From Sphingomonas faeni (GTDB taxonomy: Bacteria > Pseudomonadota > Alphaproteobacteria > Sphingomonadales > Sphingomonadaceae): a DNA stretch of 64,000 nt. The position numbers and the translations under genes were made by a program. The first letter of the stretch is position 1; every line of letters begins with the position of its first letter. The notes beneath the pieces were generated by a model, which was not told the origin of the DNA, ran no database searches, and worked only from the letters and a program-made list of their open reading frames with translations. The stretch spans positions 310,001 to 374,000 of the forward strand of contig NZ_JALPNF010000002.1 of the NCBI RefSeq assembly GCF_023195535.1, written 5' to 3'. Shown here piece by piece: positions 63,195-64,000 of the stretch.

Positions 63195-64000
63195 CACGAA
63201 TCGTCCAGCGGATCGCCGTGCGCCGCGATCAGCGCTTCGGCGCGGACGATGTCCGCTTCGGTATCGATGCCCGATATGTCGAATCGCGCCGGTGGGATCT
63301 CGACCGCGTCGATCGTCAGGCCCAGCTCGAACAGGCGAAGCTGCTCTAGCCCCTCATAGCGCTCGAGGTCGCTTGGCGCCGCCGCCTCGAACGCCTGCAG
63401 CGCCGCCAGCCGGTAGGCGTACAATCCGACGTGCCGCCACACCGGTGACAACCCCATCGATGACGACCTGACGGTCGCTTCGTCGCGGATCGCCGGCAGG
63501 ATCTGCTTCGAGAACCAGAGCGCGCGCCCCGCTGCGGTGCGGACGCAGGTGGTGCCGCTGAACGGCGCGGTGTGCTTGTGGAGACGCAGCGCATCGAGCG
63601 CCGACCAGTCGAGCCGCACCACCGACGTCGCGATATCGGCGCTCCCGACCGACAGCGCGGCGATGACCGCGGCAACCGAGGCGGGCGACTGGAACGGCGC
63701 ATCGCCCTGAAGATTGACGACGATCCCCGGCGCCGGGCCCTTGCCGGCCGGTGTCGCCATCGCCGCTGCGAGCGCGCGCCCCGACCCCGATGTGATCGCC
63801 CGCCGCGTCATCACCGCGTCGCACCCGATCGCACGGGCATGCGCGGCGATCTCCGGGGTATCCGTCGCAACGACCAGCGTGGCATCGCCGCGCTGCGCGA
63901 TCGCCCGGCGACCGAGCCCGATCGTGCGATGCAGCAGGCTGAGACCGGCGATCGTCCGCAACGGCTTCATCGGCAGGCGCGAAGACCCGCCGCGCGCCGG
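63194..64000 (-). CDS. kdsB: 3-deoxy-manno-octulosonate cytidylyltransferase (partial at window edge)
   Basis: The N-terminus runs off the end of the window. The visible part starts PARGGSSRLPMKPLRTIAG, the nucleotide-binding opening of CMP-Kdo synthetases with the Arg-Leu-Pro-x-Lys-x-Leu motif. It continues with the CTP-binding VVATDTPEIAAHA, VVNLQGDAPFQSPASVAAVI, and HVGLYAYRLAALQAF. It activates Kdo to CMP-Kdo for LPS synthesis. It is consistent with kdsA nearby and is followed by the coupled phosphatase gene. The true start lies beyond base 64000. Confidence 0.93.
   Translation of the reverse strand, partial: PARGGSSRLPMKPLRTIAGLSLLHRTIGLGRRAIAQRGDATLVVATDTPEIAAHARAIGCDAVMTRRAITSGSGRALAAAMATPAGKGPAPGIVVNLQGDAPFQSPASVAAVIAALSVGSADIATSVVRLDWSALDALRLHKHTAPFSGTTCVRTAAGRALWFSKQILPAIRDEATVRSSSMGLSPVWRHVGLYAYRLAALQAFEAAAPSDLERYEGLEQLRLFELGLTIDAVEIPPARFDISGIDTEADIVRAEALIAAHGDPLDDS

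Overview
The window comes from a GC-rich alphaproteobacterium of the Sphingomonas/sphingomonad type. This rests on the gene set (pyrF-trpF-trpB-trpA-accD-folC cluster, str/S10/spc ribosomal operons with sphingomonad-like proteins, Kdo synthesis genes) and on many REP-like palindromes between genes. It is chromosomal core DNA with short accessory insertions. No prophage, complete insertion sequence or CRISPR array was found.

Layout. 1-3 kb: the 3' part of a large two-partner-secretion (filamentous haemagglutinin-type) adhesin and an L,D-transpeptidase-like protein. 3-7.6 kb: a 2OG-Fe(II) dioxygenase, an EEP-family phosphohydrolase, a patatin-like lipase and a LapA-like membrane protein. 7.6-13.6 kb: pyrF, trpF, trpB, trpA, accD, folC on the + strand. 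13.7-22 kb: an AmpG-like transporter, a receiver-only regulator, a pseudouridine synthase with a long basic tail, rsmD, an MHS-family transporter and a two-component system. 22.3-41.5 kb (- strand): the ribosomal superoperon rpsL-rpsG-fusA-tuf / rpsJ-rplC-D-W-B-rpsS-rplV-rpsC-rplP-rpmC-rpsQ-rplN-X-E-rpsN-H-rplF-R-rpsE-rpmD-rplO-secY-adk. Several REP elements interrupt it, and two accessory genes (a DUF559 nuclease-like and a DUF2971-like gene) sit between tuf and rpsJ. 42-49.5 kb: an alpha/beta hydrolase, tRNA-Trp, secE, nusG, a 3.9-kb accessory block, then rplK-rplA. 49.8-53 kb: two overlapping glycosyltransferase genes. 53-58 kb: a marR / outer-membrane factor / emrA / emrB efflux operon. 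58-64 kb: a cytochrome P450, a membrane hydrolase, a small phospholipase A2-like protein coupled to kdsA, a secreted protein of unknown function, a histidine phosphatase and kdsB (running off the end).

The most unusual signals are these. (1) A structured RNA element of three hairpins, with covarying stems and an invariant ATTTACT terminal loop, lies directly behind the stop codons of fusA, nusG and rplA. (2) A DUF559 (Vsr-like) nuclease gene sits exactly in the spacer between the two inverted halves of a REP-pair element, whose purine-rich end supplies its Shine-Dalgarno sequence. This resembles an autonomous version of the six-site CTCCCCC repeat family. (3) A REP has inserted in frame into a coding sequence. 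(4) The ribosomal operons have breakpoints: nothing of the alpha operon follows adk, nusG and rplK are separated, and rplJL is absent after rplA.

Function and novelty calls come from reading the sequence and from knowledge of the families. No database search was possible.
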